From Agelas oroides (Eukaryota > Porifera > Demospongiae > Agelasida > Agelasidae): a stretch of 64,000 nucleotides of DNA. A program made the translations under genes and the position numbers. Within the stretch, counting starts at the first letter, position 1. Every line of letters begins with the position of its first letter. Of this stretch, positions 10,596-22,070 are shown in pieces. The stretch is from the NCBI GenBank assembly GCA_949130485.1, contig OX422184.1, positions 17,546,324 to 17,610,323 on the forward strand, given 5' to 3'. The notes beneath the pieces are model-generated. The model saw nothing but the letters and a program-made list of their open reading frames with translations. It did no database searches and was not told where the DNA came from.

Positions 10596-11178
10596 TAGCC
10601 TCGTTCCCAGGCACGGAGGGGGAGGAGAAAGAGCGCCTGGTACACACTGTTTGCGCATGTGCTTAATCACCACGGAATTCCGTGGCGACCGTGTACGTAT
10701 ACGTACTTATACTGGTGACGTCATAAATTCGCCTCGTTGATATGCCAGTTGGTGTTCTGTTCAAGTGAGTTTCATATCGCGCTGTTCTAGGCCTTCTGGT
10801 AGCTAGGTACCTCGATATAAAGCTCAAGAAAGAACAGATTGCCTCCAATGAGTGCATTTACGGAGGAAACGTATATTTATGCGGTTATCCAACATTTCCT
10901 GTAAGTTGATTCCTACCACTGCCTACCAGACATTTCTCTTTGTATCTGACAGTATAAAACTAGGCAGAGCATGTAGCAGCGATGTTTATAGCATCCTAAG
11001 AACAAAAGCTGAGGTATTTTTTATGACAGTTTATGCTATTCACGTGATAACCGTTGATCGTCATATTAGTACACACCCCTAATTCTACCACGTGGACTTT
11101 CCTATAATTACGCGCATGCGCAAACAGTGTGTACCAGGCGCTCTTTCTCCTCCCCCTCCGCGCCTGGGAACGAGGCTA
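10596..11178. mobile_element. Mutator-like element carrying a two-exon gene piece
   Basis: Terminal repeats of about 65 bp begin TAGCCTCGTTCCCAGGC, contain CAGTGTGTACCAGGCGC and end with the CGCATGCGC palindrome. The flanks GGATGGACAT and GGGTGGACGT match at 8 of 10, a slightly decayed target duplication. The interior holds a promoter-proximal gene fragment with an intact intron (next entry). Confidence 0.8.
10742..10900 (+). pseudogene. captured first two exons of an unknown gene
   Basis: Exon 1 (10742-10764) reads MPVGVLFK up to a GTGAGT donor in phase 2. Exon 2 (10807-10900) starts after TAGCTAG and is in the matching phase, giving YLDIKLKKEQIASNE then CIYGGNVYLCGYPTFP before a GTAAGT donor. 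The agreement of start codon, donor, acceptor phase and second donor is unlikely by chance. The rest of the gene is absent because the element's right terminal repeat begins within the next intron. I do not recognise the protein. Confidence 0.65.
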
Positions 11179-11570
11179 GGGTGGACGTGACATAGACATG
11201 ATTTAATTGCATGTGGTCATGCACAAAAGTTCACCCACGTAGCTCAGATCTTGTAGTTGCAGCAAATACAGGCATAGCTACACGTATGATGGCACATAAA
11301 CAATTTCCTAAAGCAGCTGTAAATCACAAAGCTTATGGGTGTAGTAGATTCTCAGGTCAGTTTGTCAGACATGGCACCTGAGTAGCTGAATAGCAAAACA
11401 TTTCGTGACTTGTTGTATATTGCGAGCTAGAGTCGACGTTGTCGACACTGACTCATGAAATCAACTACTAGTATTTTGTGGACAACTCCACATGGCTGAC
11501 TGCATGGACAAAGGTAACACACCAAAGTAGAAGTCTTCAAAGCACTTATGCTCAAATGTGGGTAAGTGCC

Positions 11571-12405
11571 CGACTTAGTCTATCAACCACATGTTTAGTC
11601 TTGCAAGCCACACCCTTTACAGAGAGGAAGGGTCTGGTCACACTGCAGCTGACGAGTTGTCGCCAAGGAACGCAATTATCAAACAGCGTGGCTAGATAGT
11701 TGCCGAGTGCATTAGCATGAGCCTCTGAATAAGGAATCTATTCTCGGGATGTGCGTATGTATGTACGTACATACGTACGTATGTGCGGTCACGCTTAGGA
11801 ATATCAATTTGCAGTCATGCTTAGGAATGTCAATTTGCGCTCACGCTCAGGAATCGGGCGTCACTGAAACGTGCATTTCATGAGGACGCCGGAGTTGGGG
11901 GGGGTGGGGGAAACGTTTCTTGGCGATGGAGGATGGGAAGGACAGCGCGTCTGGGCCTTCGCAACATACATATTTGGCGGAGTCAAGTGCAGAAACAAGT
12001 GCTGAATGCAGCCACTGTATAGAAGCCAAGAGAGCAAGAAGATAACAAGAAAGAGTTCAAAAGTCCAAAGGATGTACAGGAGAGTCTTCACAAGCTAGGT
12101 ATTGTTCTTTTTGCTCCCACTAACCAGCAGTGCACAATTTGCTCCGCACGCCTCACCTGCATGCGCAATGTGCATAGACACACTGGCGCATGGCGCAGCG
12201 CGTGGCATGTCATCATACGCATGCATACTCCTAGTAAGATGCTGACATCTGCTAAACACATTGTGATGTAATTGCTACTTCCTGACAATGGATGCAATCT
12301 CATTGGGCACTGCAAGTTTCTGCCGTGACCACAACTCGATGTTTGCAGCATGACCAGATCCTTCCTCTCTGTGAAGGGTGTGGCTTGTGAGACTACCACG
12401 TGTTT
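11571..12405. repeat. inverted repeat pair, about 95-bp arms
   Basis: The left arm (about 11571-11665, with AAGCCACACCCTTTACAGAG) is repeated inverted near 12310-12405 at roughly 80% by eye. The spacer contains palindromic TACGTACG repeats near 11760-11790. Probably an old non-autonomous transposon; no coding content recognised. Confidence 0.55.
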
Positions 12406-12643
12406 AAGTCATGTCTACCCTTGATGTCACATACACGATAAAAACATATTTCCCTCCTTAGCAGAGAAAACTCAGAAACGAGGCTAACCATCTGTAAGCT
12501 ATACAAAAATTATATATGTTTAGTGTGTGCTATAAATAGTGAAGGAGACCTCATCAGACATCATGTTTAGCCACTAAACACTTCTTCATAGTATCTATAC
12601 TGAGCAAGTGCACTCTACAAATAGTTTTGCCTACAAGCCTATG

Positions 12644-12688
12644 TAGGCTTGTAGGCTTGTAGGCTTGTAGGCTTGTAGGCTTGTAGGC
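12644..12688. repeat. 8-bp microsatellite (GTAGGCTT)n
   Basis: About five to six consecutive copies of GTAGGCTT, preceded by an inverted partial copy (AAGCCTA). Confidence 0.9.
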
Positions 12689-12968
12689 CCGTATAGCTAA
12701 GGGTGTGGCTCTACAGTGCTGAGACATAATTTGGTAATTTTGGCTACGAGTCATCAACTTACCCGGAACTATATATCAGCTTAACAGTGTTTGGTGATGA
12801 CACTGGACGACGGGAAGACGGAAACGAGGTAAACAACAGATCAGAGCCGCCCAACTGTAGTTCCAATTAAACGAAAATCGGAAACTTTGAATACTACCGC
12901 TTCGTCAGCATTTTACAACAACACAACAAGTGACCCAGCTCTCAGAAGGATCTATCAAACTCTCAACG

Positions 12969-14560
12969 ATGAGGATATCTGCGTTACTTATCTTAGTACT
13001 TCTGGGTGCTGTTGTGTTCATCTCTCTCCCGTCGCTGTCGGAGGGGGAGGAGGAAAACGGTAGGTACCGATATAGTCTCGCGGGCCACCCTCTGAGAGTC
13101 TGGCCCGCAAGACTAGTACCGATACGACAGAAGACATGGGAAGATGAATCATCACGGTTGTAATGTTAGTTGGTATATACTTGAATCAGTTATGTTCACT
13201 TCAATACACCGTTGATGCGCTTATTAATCTTGATCTAGACATAGATCTATGATCTAGTGGGGTTGGTCCTATTTTAGGAGAAATCCCCCTATTATCTCTA
13301 GAGCACAGCCGATAGTTTCCTATTTCATGTGACATTGCCACTTTTAAGGATACAAAAATACACTGAGGAAAATGGAATACTCTCACATACTGTCTTCACC
13401 ATTACTTCTCTAATTTTTCAAGTCTAAACTGCACCCCAAAATGCTCACAGAACCCAGTCTTCAGATCATTTTTGGCCTTCACTCAATAGGTGTAGCCTCG
13501 TTTCCAGGCCCACCCAGCAGTACAATAGAGGGTTGTGTTGGCTGGTGGTTGTCCGGTTGTCATAGCTCAGTGGCAGAGCACTGGCGGCACAAACCAGGTG
13601 TTTTATTTTGACATCAGGAATGCTGTATCTACAGATTTTCATACAGGTCCTGGAACAAAAACAGACAAAGAATAATAGTAACTACACAGTAAGCCAAAGC
13701 AAGGCTCTATAAGGTTACTTAATAACCAATTTAATGTACAACACATGCACATGACTAAGAAATAATGCCCTCGAGCACTACAGAATTGTCAGGAGAGAAA
13801 GGGGATGGTAGAAAGGGTTTAGTTGTACCTGGGTTCAGAATAGCGCAAGAGCGAAGATACCTGGTAACTTACTACATCTACCTAGCTAGGGTACACTGTA
13901 CATCCTTTGTCAGTATATTCTGATGTGTGCTACTACCCAGCATGATCAATGACAACTTTGTTTGTGTTGAAGCTTGCCAAGATTACATGGTCATGCCATA
14001 TATGGTTGTGTTGTGTCATTGGTGTGGCAACTGGTATCTTTGTATCCTAGTCTGAGCAGTTAATGAATAAAACAGGTACATGTCAGAGGAGGTCCGATAT
14101 TAGTGATGTCATATACGTCAACACGTGATCCTGATTGTTAAGTTAATTGCTAACCTCCTGCATTCCATTGCTTCAAGAACGATTTCTGGGCATCAGAAGC
14201 TTCTAGCGTGCTGGGTTCACTTGGGTTGGGGGCTATTTTCAACCGTACTGAAGCTGTCTATTAGGTCTAGATCAATCACTGCCGTTCATCTAGCTCTCAA
14301 CAGCCACATAAATGCCGTTTGGAAGTCACAAAATCATGCAAAGTTACTTCTGACTGTCGAGACCCTTTCAATATCGTGAAAAACCCGTCATGATCTGGGC
14401 ATACGGTGTTTCCAATTCGCGTGCTGACTGTTTCTAGGCTCATTAATGGTAGCGCACGTGAGCATGTCGGACCTCCTCTGGGTACATGTACACAGGCACA
14501 TGCACACACTCACATAATGTCCACATGCACACATATGCATGCACATACACACACACACAC

Positions 14561-14597
<37 letters not shown>

Positions 14598-16279
14598 TGT
14601 ACACACAGATGTGTGCCCTGGGTGTAACCAATTTGAGAAGGTGGGAGTAGTATTGGATGAACTTACAGACACACTTAACAACCTCAAAGACAGGGTAAGG
14701 TTTTGTTAACCAAAGGGTTCGTGTGACTCCATATGGAGTGAGACTCTCAATAGTCATCATTTTGCACAATATTTGTGGTGTGTATTTTCACTCTTGACTA
14801 AATTGAACCTGTGGAGTGAATGAATTTTGGGCTGATCACTGTAGCAAGTAGAAACGTAGAGGACTACCATGACAGAAGGTATAGCTATATTCAAGGTTTT
14901 GCAGAACCTTTGCAACATCACTCAAAATGCATAGAGCAAAAAGTGTATTGAGTTCCTTATATTGGAATGTTGCACTATGGTTATGTAATGTGACTCATCC
15001 TTTACCTAATTATGTGCCTATGTAGGTAGTAACATCTTGTTTATAACCACTTAATTATCAACCAAAGACAGCTGGTAATCTGGGCACTTTGTGCTATGAA
15101 ATTTGTCTTGTCCCCACACCCCACTCTCTGCATGCTTTGCAACAGTGTAACCTAGCAAAAGTCATAACTTTTTGCGGCAAAACCCACTACAAAAAAGTAC
15201 AGATACTTGAGTAGAGATGACAAATTTTTATTGTTGTAAGAGAAGTGCTACGTAATAATTACCGATTTCGCAATCTCATTCCACTCTTTGGGAAAGATTC
15301 AACTTTGTTCACCAAACCATCTCTCGCTGGGAGGCACAGCGTGCACGGGCTGGGCAGAAGACTATTGCAATACCATGACAGATGCTGTATGCTAAAACTT
15401 TGACATAGATTGAAGTGCTCACTCTCAACCATAGGAAGGAAAGGGGGATATCCCCCTAATCCCTCCCCCAGATTACGTTTGCAAGCTAGTATAGTTCAAT
15501 ATGTCTATACTTTTCTCTTGAACGTACCATATTTACTCAAATAAAACACATGATCCAATCTAGCGCAAGAAATTCAATTCGGGAAATTTATGGGTGGATC
15601 CAACTTAGCAAGAACAATTTCCAGGAAAAAGAGTTATCCCATAACTGTTCTACTTTGCAAGACTTTTTGTTGCTGAAGCTGCTATTGTCTATCAAGAACC
15701 TCACTTCTGGAGAACTGAAGGCCAGGAACTCTTTGCATTTCTGTTAGACCCCCCAAAAAATTTCGCATTTGAATCCATTGCAACGCATGATCTAATCTAA
15801 TGCAAGAAATTCAATTCCTGGAATTCATGGGGGATCTAACTTAACGAAAGCCCACTCAAATTATTTAATTTGCATGCGTTTTATTCGAATAAACACGGTA
15901 AGCACAATTTTGACTCGAAGTTGGCTTTAGAATCAGTCTCAGAGAATGTAAAAACCAAAATCTTGTGCAGAGTGTGCCCCCAGACTCCCCTAGTGATTCA
16001 TGCTTTGTGGGTCACTGTAGCTTCGTACCGCCAGGCCGCTTGTCAAGAAAAAAAAACATTTTTTTTGGACAAGCGGCCTGGGTACGAGACTAGAGTCACT
16101 GTTCTTCCCCCCCAACTTAAACTTAAAATCCTGTTTGAAAACTTGTCTCTTCGTTCAAATGTGCGTCATACTAAAATCATCTAGGGTCATAAAATGATAA
16201 GTGTTTATGTGTGTGCTTATATTTATAGGTGGCAGCTTTGGATGGAACTGCATCAAACAATGACAAAACTTCACGTTAA
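12969..16279 (+). CDS. small secreted CxxC / coiled-coil protein, three exons
   Basis: Exon 1 (12969-13059) encodes a signal peptide: MRISALLILVLLGAVVFISL, then an acidic stretch, with a phase-1 GTAGGT donor. Exon 2 (14609-14694) follows a CACACAG acceptor in the right phase and encodes DVCPGCNQFEKV plus a heptad segment (VLDELTDTLNNLKDR) up to GTAAGG, phase 0. Exon 3 (16229-16279) starts after TTTATAG and continues the heptads (VAALDG) to a stop. The total is 75 residues: signal peptide, CPGC motif, and a short coiled coil with L/V in a strict 3-4 spacing. This suggests a secreted, disulphide-linked oligomer, perhaps a peptide or matrix component. No family is recognised. Intron 1 contains a MITE four bases after the donor dinucleotide and a (CA)n tract just before exon 2; intron 2 contains two MITEs. 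Confidence 0.65.
13073..13115. mobile_element. Mutator-like MITE, 43 bp, with perfect 9-bp target duplication
   Basis: A near-perfect hairpin beginning TAGTCTCGCGGGCCA, flanked on both sides by GTACCGATA (13064-13072, 13116-13124). It is inserted within the first bases of intron 1 of the secreted-protein gene. Confidence 0.85.
14540..14607. repeat. (CA)n microsatellite
   Basis: Alternating CA with a few T interruptions; its right end runs into the acceptor of exon 2 of the secreted-protein gene (CACACAG|AT), so length changes could affect that splice site. Confidence 0.9.
15525..15900. mobile_element. TA-flanked MITE, mariner-like ends
   Basis: The left end TACCATATTTACTCAAATAA and the right end, whose complement is TACCGTGTTTATTCGAATAA, form TIRs of about 25 bp with terminal TA. 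Short internal repeats (GAAATTCAATTC) occur twice. It lies in intron 2 of the secreted-protein gene. Confidence 0.75.
16018..16092. mobile_element. Mutator-like MITE, 75 bp
   Basis: A hairpin with arms GGCCGCTTGTC around an A/T-rich loop and family-like ends (TAGCTTCG, CGAGACTA). Flanks GGGTCACTG and GAGTCACTG match at 8 of 9. Confidence 0.75.
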
Positions 16280-16915
16280 AGTGAACTGTTGACTGACAAT
16301 AATAATAATGATGTCATCAACTGCAGCAACCGTATTTCATTTAATCATCCCCACACCGAAGGATTCACTTTCTATAGCAAGTTACAGTGATATGAGAATG
16401 TTACATTAGTACTAAATTATTTTGTAATCTCATTTTGTTGCAGACAATTATTGTTATATTAATATTGTAAAGTTGTTTGTGTACCATGCACACTTGTTTT
16501 TATGGCAAAAAGTGAAGTTTTCAATACATCACTAACTGTGGCCAAATTTGATATATTGATGTAGCCAATAGACCTTATCCAGGGGGTGTGACTTCAAGGT
16601 TAGTGGACATTATTTATGTTGCCATGGTAATGCCAATTTTATATGACAATTCTTATAGTCCAAATGACTCAAATCTCAAATATGGAAGTTATTGGCCTTA
16701 TTTTAACAAAAACCGTCAAACTTTGGCACTTGAAAATGTTGTCATTTTCTCCTCAAGACACACATAAATTAAGCCGTCCAGAAGTCCTCAGGTGGTCAAC
16801 ACTTTTGAGACATAAATACACCATGTCTTCTTCCAAGCGTCCTCATATTTTGTTGAGGTGGCTGCAGCTGGGAAACACAGAGCCACTCCAGGCTCAAACA
16901 TTCAACACCACCCAT

Positions 16916-16928
16916 TCGCGCATGCGCG
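16916..16928. promoter_or_regulatory. GCGCATGCGC palindrome upstream of the protease gene
   Basis: The sequence CGCGCATGCGCGG lies about 110 bases before the protease start codon. It matches the consensus of NRF-1/alpha-Pal binding sites known in animal promoters. Binding here is inference. Confidence 0.45.
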
Positions 16929-17036
16929 GTTAGCAAGCATAGCAAATAAGTACGGCTACTTGACAGTACTTGTACGCAAATCTCGCAAGCAGCAAGCGGC
17001 CTACAAGTAATCTCGACCTAGCTGATTCAATCAACC

Positions 17037-20000
17037 ATGAATGCTAGCAAGCAGCGCGGAATCTACAACCCAATCTACCCCGCGCTCAAGGAATGTCTTG
17101 AGCGTAATCGAGAGAACATTCTGAAGAAACCTGGAGTAACTGGAGTTGGTATTGGCTACAAGTTGACAGGCGGAAAGGAGACAGACCAACTGGCTCTTGT
17201 CATCTGCGTGAAAGAAAAACGGCCAGAACAAGAACTTGCTTCTGATGCAATTCTCCCGAAAGCATTTGAGCAGCAGAAGACTGATGTTCGGCAACTAGCG
17301 TTAGTGGAACCGCCTGGCTTTTGGGGAGCCGAGGAACAGCCTGATGTCACCGAGGGTGTTGAAGAGCAGCAGGTACTTATATACGTGCTGCAGCGCATTG
17401 TACTTAAGTGTAACTAACCCTACTCTACTTTCAGGGATTGACAAGCTTGCCATTCTTTCATGGAGTCAACCCCTTTGTTTTTGTATTCTGTACTTGCATG
17501 CATGCATGCAGCTTTTGTCCATGGTTTCAGTTCTGGAAGGCAAGAATCAGGTTGATCTGTGTTTGGTAAAGCTGTACGCAGCAAACGCTACATCGAGTCT
17601 GTATACTATCAGTGTTGAAAAAACCCGCTTCTCTCAAGGCAAGAGTTCCACTGAACAACTGCCTCTTGATCTTGTGTTTTCCCTCCAGAATTAGGATAAT
17701 AATTGACATTTGCAAACCATCCATGGAGTGCCTTGTATACACCCATGCTATAAAAATAGGCAGAAATAAATTTAGATTCAATGACTTAACTACATGCATA
17801 TATCACCATGGTATATAGTAGATAGTTTCTATATTGTAGAATGGTGCATGGGCAGACCAAAGCATATATACAGGCACATCTCAAGCAGTTGCTTTCATTA
17901 AAAATTGTGTCCTTAATGAAAGTGTCCCTTCAATTGCCCTGACTCCCAGTGGTCTGTGTACTCCTCATGGCTGCTTCTCGTGACCCAAAGAAGTACTTCT
18001 GTAGATATATGAACAGCATACTGAAGAGCAGTACAATTGCATTATCCACCTGGATTTAATTTGGTCCAACAACTCATTGCATTGTTACACCGACATGCTT
18101 TTATTGCATGCAGTGCAATATGGAATACACTACTACTAAGCAGTTATAGGTATGCATTTCAGCTGCATAGCAAACCAATCTAAGACAATCAACACTGCAA
18201 AAGACAAAAGTTAACAAAACAACATGCTACAGCTGGTTGGTAGAATCAGGTTACAAAATTGTCTTGCATGGCTTTCTGCCTATTGCCACCGCTGAAGTCA
18301 AATCGCAAAATTGAGCTCCTAAAATGGTGGAAGTAGTCTAACGGTGGGTGACTCTTTTGTTGTTAATCTAGCACCAGACTACTCCAATTACCAACAGGTA
18401 GCTAAATTTTGCAATTATAAACATATGACATGGGTGCTCTTTCGTGGTTAAATGCGGAAACACTCGAAAGAGCACCCACCCCCCTTTTTGGCAGACTTGT
18501 AAGGTACTCCGCCCATTGGCGCTCTTTCGCGAGACTACATACGGTATATATGGGCTAACAATCAAGGTAGTATAATATGGTGTGGTCTTTGATTCCCAAA
18601 AAGTTAAAGCAGTTACTGCGCTTTGCAGGTAGGTTGTCAGAAGGAAACGGACAGCGTGTATTTGTGGTTGATTAAAGTCGAGTCAGCCTATGAAGCCATT
18701 GATTGACCAGGTAAACCACAAGTTTACTTTAGTCTTGTAACTGCTGACAACCTACCTGCAAAGTGCAGTATTTGGGTGGATTGTGCTAGATGGCTAGCCT
18801 CCTGAGATAAAATCTGGGAGTGGCCTGGGAACAAGGCTACTAGATGGCAAGGTGTGATACAGTAACAGAGACATGCATAATGATTCAACTACTCTGATTC
18901 TAAGCCTTTCAGTTTTGTAGTGACTTCCTCACAGATTTTCTGACAATGTTTGTAAGATGAACTGGTTTATGCAATCAATCAAGGTAACAACTCTGTGGTT
19001 AAAACAACCATTCTATTTGTACAGTGAGCTAGCTCCACTGTTGAGGGATGTTGGAGTTCCACTTTAGCCTGAAGATTTACACAGATAACCTTGTTGAAGG
19101 CATCCTCTTTGGGCTGAGTGTACTCAATAAAATGTGTCCGAGTTGTTCTTCGTCTCCAGAGAGGGGAGTGGATGGATCCCACACTTTAGAAGGCTATATG
19201 TTATTGCTTTAATCAGGATCTTGGCTATCCCATTGAATCATCTCATATGCATGCATGTAGATAACAAGTTACAAATAAGGGAAACTACACACTGGTGACA
19301 ATCAGATGTAACTGAGTTCCTTATATGGCTACTGTCTAGATTTGTAGTGCTATAGTAAGGTCAAACAATGTGTTTTGGTGAGTGAACATCTGTAATCAAC
19401 CAATCTGAGGAATACCCAAGTTACTAAGTTTCCCTTGTACTTAACAGCCAAACTGCACTGTTTTTCCAGTAACAAGGTACGAGTTGATCCATCTACTATA
19501 CTGGAACTGCACAAACCACTTAGAAGTCATACCTATATTGCAGTAAAGTCTTAAGTTAATTGGTTATATTTTATAAGCTAGGCTTTTCTAGTGGTGAGTT
19601 TGGGGTTTTAAGGGGTGATTATCAAGAGGTGGTTCTCATGTCATCTAAATGAAAGTACACCAGTTCAATCATTTCACAAGTAATGCTCTCAGCAAAGAAG
19701 GCTAGGTGATGCTGAATAATTACCAAGCAGTTTGATTGGTTCCTAGCAGAAAACCAATAATAAAAAGAAATTAACTTAGTACTGTACTTAGAATTCATAA
19801 TATACCGTAACCCATATCTTGTAACCTATAGATACAGTCAAAACCAGCAACTGACCTTCGTGGAGGTGACAGTATTGGTGGCCCCACTTATGGTGGAACA
19901 CTAGGATTTTTCTTTCGACGTAAAAGCACAAATGAGCTTGGTGTCACAAGCAATGCTCATGTTTTCAGCTCTAGCCAGCAGTACGCAACTGTCCCAACTG

Positions 20001-20482
20001 GAGGCGCTACGGGCAATAGAATTGGAAAAATCACAATACGGTACTTGCCCCCAACAAAGAAGGGTGACACAGATGGAGCCTTTGTTACACTTGATGATCA
20101 GAAGGGGCCTTCAGAATACAAACTCGAGAATGGAACTTCTGTAAAAGGAACTGGTATAGCTAATATCAAAGATGGAGTTATGTACTATGGAGCAGAAAGC
20201 GAAGGTGTAGTTACTGGAGTTGTTACATTTGTTGATTTTACAGCTGGACCATACAAAAGTGGTTACACTTTTACAAACCAGATAGTTCTGGACAATAGTG
20301 CATCAGCAAAACCAGGAATGGGAGGTGATTCGGGTGCTCTGATAGTGCGAACCACCGATAATCTAGCTGTTGGTGTGGAAATGGCTGGAGGTACAGACGA
20401 CAAAGGAAAACCTTTCTCCATCTGCAACCCCATTGCCTCTTTCATGACAGATCTTGGCATCACCCTTGTTCCCACACCTTGA
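17037..20482 (+). CDS. bacterial-style trypsin-like serine protease, two exons
   Basis: Exon 1 (17037-17372) ends at a phase-0 CAG|GTACTT donor; exon 2 (19832-20482) starts after TAACCTATAG and runs to a stop, giving 328 residues. Residues 1-110 form an N-terminal domain with GVTGVGIGYKLTGGKETDQ and VCVKEKRPEQEL-like motifs, typical of bacterial trypsin-like proteins that start with a 'GVGVGYK...ALVVYV..K' module. The protease part has all three expected catalytic positions: His155 in SNAHVF, Asp193 in GDTDGAF, and Ser279 in GMGGDSGAL. Known role of such folds is peptide-bond cleavage; the substrate cannot be inferred. No signal peptide or membrane segment, so probably cytosolic. The bacterial look plus an intron suggests an old lateral transfer or a rarely retained family. 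The 2.46-kb intron holds short repeats. Confidence 0.75.
18616..18768. repeat. foldback repeat with 25-bp arms
   Basis: CTGCGCTTTGCAGGTAGGTT at 18616 onward is mirrored at 18744-18768 with one or two mismatches; it lies in the protease intron. Confidence 0.65.
18795..18839. mobile_element. Mutator-like MITE, 45 bp, with perfect 9-bp target duplication
   Basis: Ends TAGCCTCC and CAAGGCTA; both flanks are CTAGATGGC (18786-18794, 18840-18848). It lies within the protease intron. Confidence 0.8.
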
Positions 20483-21000
20483 TCCAATTGGATCTGTCAT
20501 TGTGGAACTGATTGAACTTGAAAGACTCAATTAGTAGTTTTATAATCATTGTACCGAAAAACTTTCGAATGACAACTGCATTATGTTTCAATTTTGCATG
20601 ATCATAAGTAATGTGTTTGTATTAAAACTTGATTCATGAAATTATGCACAGGCAATATTATAATGATGCTGCTTGGTTTGATTATATGTGCTTTATACAA
20701 TGATACAACTTATAATTATTTCACTGCTTGGGGCTGGGATACAGTTTTTGCTCTGCACCCAGGCAAGCCACCTACATCCAGTATTGAGCACACAAAATGT
20801 GACCAATAAACAGACAATGGGATGGCCTTGAAACTATAATAGAACTATGATCACCTGAGTTTCATGCCAACAGAATGACCAACTCTTTTGGGGCATGCAA
20901 ATGTAAGGTCTTAGGATGAAATTCTAAGTATGTACTCACAAAAATCTATAGTCAAATGAACCACATGCATATCTTGTACAGCAATGAGCTGGCGGGGTTA

Positions 21001-21066
21001 CAGGATATACACTCGGCAGTTATTCAATTAGAAGCCTCTGCTTCTAATTCAATAACATATATCCTG
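21001..21066. repeat. long hairpin
   Basis: TTATTCAATTAGAAGC pairs with GCTTCTAATTCAATAA across a 4-base loop (one mismatch), extended by CAGGATATA and TATATCCTG. It lies between the convergent protease genes; it could be a small palindromic element. Confidence 0.65.
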
Positions 21067-21326
21067 ACTGTGCTAGCCTGTAGTATACCTAGCTTGCACT
21101 AAACATGGCTTCACTGCCTTCTAACTGCCTTGGAACTTACACCATGGAGTCTAACTACCCTAATTGGTACTTGTAAGTACTCCTTGAGGTTTGCAGTACA
21201 TGGTGTCTTTAATCCACCCACGCAGTGTAGTACAATTTGTATTGGAGTAGAATAAATAAAGTGCATGGATCGATCGAGAAGCTGGAAACAACACACACAC
21301 ACTCCTATCATGATACAAATATGGCA

Positions 21327-21686
21327 TCAAGTCGCATCCTCTGCCTCTTCCATTGTCTCCTCTGTACCCCAGTAGCCTGGAGGTAGTGTAAGCATTAGTG
21401 CTTTTACATCAGTCACATGTCCTTCAATTTCCTTGGGTAAGATTGCATCAGAGGCAAGTTCTTGTTCCGGTCGTTTCTCCTTCACGCAGATGACAATAGC
21501 CAGCTGGTCTGTCTCCTTTCCACCTGTCACCTTGTAGCCAATGCAAACTGCAGTAACATCTGGTCTGTTCAGAATCTCGTCCCGATTGCGTTCGAGACAT
21601 TCCTTGAGAGCAGGGTAGACTGTGTCATAGATGCCCTGTTGCTCTTTGCTGTTAGCATTCACACTTTGCTGCTGTGGAACTGCCAT
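21327..21686 (-). CDS. N-terminal-domain-only paralogue of the protease
   Basis: The 119-residue frame (ATG at 21686) is very close to exon 1 of the neighbouring protease: YPALKECLERNRDEIL, IGYKVTGGKETDQLA, ICVKEKRPEQELASDAILPK. At the position of the other copy's splice donor it instead reads EEAEDAT and stops, and no GT donor or protease exon follows before the convergent gene ends at 20482. It therefore lacks the catalytic domain: either a free-standing N-terminal domain that could act as a partner or decoy, or a truncated duplicate. The frame is intact, which argues against long decay. The two genes face each other tail to tail. Confidence 0.65.
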   Translation of the reverse strand: MAVPQQQSVNANSKEQQGIYDTVYPALKECLERNRDEILNRPDVTAVCIGYKVTGGKETDQLAIVICVKEKRPEQELASDAILPKEIEGHVTDVKALMLTLPPGYWGTEETMEEAEDAT

Positions 21687-22070
21687 GTTTGCTGTCAGAA
21701 GTCAGGAGACATCTCACAATTATCTGAGTGGTGCAAGTGCAAATTCTATGCGAGTGGGAATCCTAACTACAACATAGCATCTAAGGGGGCATGATGTTAC
21801 GAAGGGGGAAAGAACATCGTAATGTGTGCCTCCAAGTTGGCAAAGTGAACACCCTGATGTAAATTCTAGTGGCTAATATTTAAACATACACCATGCATAA
21901 AGACTAGACTTGAATTTAAATGCTGTCAACAAAGTTCCACAATAATTTAGATACTGCAAATCTATCAGTTTAGTTTAGATATTGGCAGCATCACACAATT
22001 TTATACAATTGTGACATTAACCTGTGTCTGTAGTGAAACTTGCACTGTATGTGTTGAATCTGTGTGGATC

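Noticed and set aside
13495..13530. Single MITE end (TAGCCTCGTTTCCAGGCC)
   Set aside because: No matching opposite end found nearby; solo or decayed end, not called as an element.
13558..13610. tRNA-like start (TAGCTCAGTGGCAGAGCA)
   Set aside because: The D-arm and A-box look right, but no T-arm/B-box (GGTTCGA) follows and the acceptor stem does not close. At most a tRNA-derived fragment.
14297..14769. Open frames across the (CA)n tract on both strands
   Set aside because: Made by the dinucleotide repeat; low complexity and no motif.
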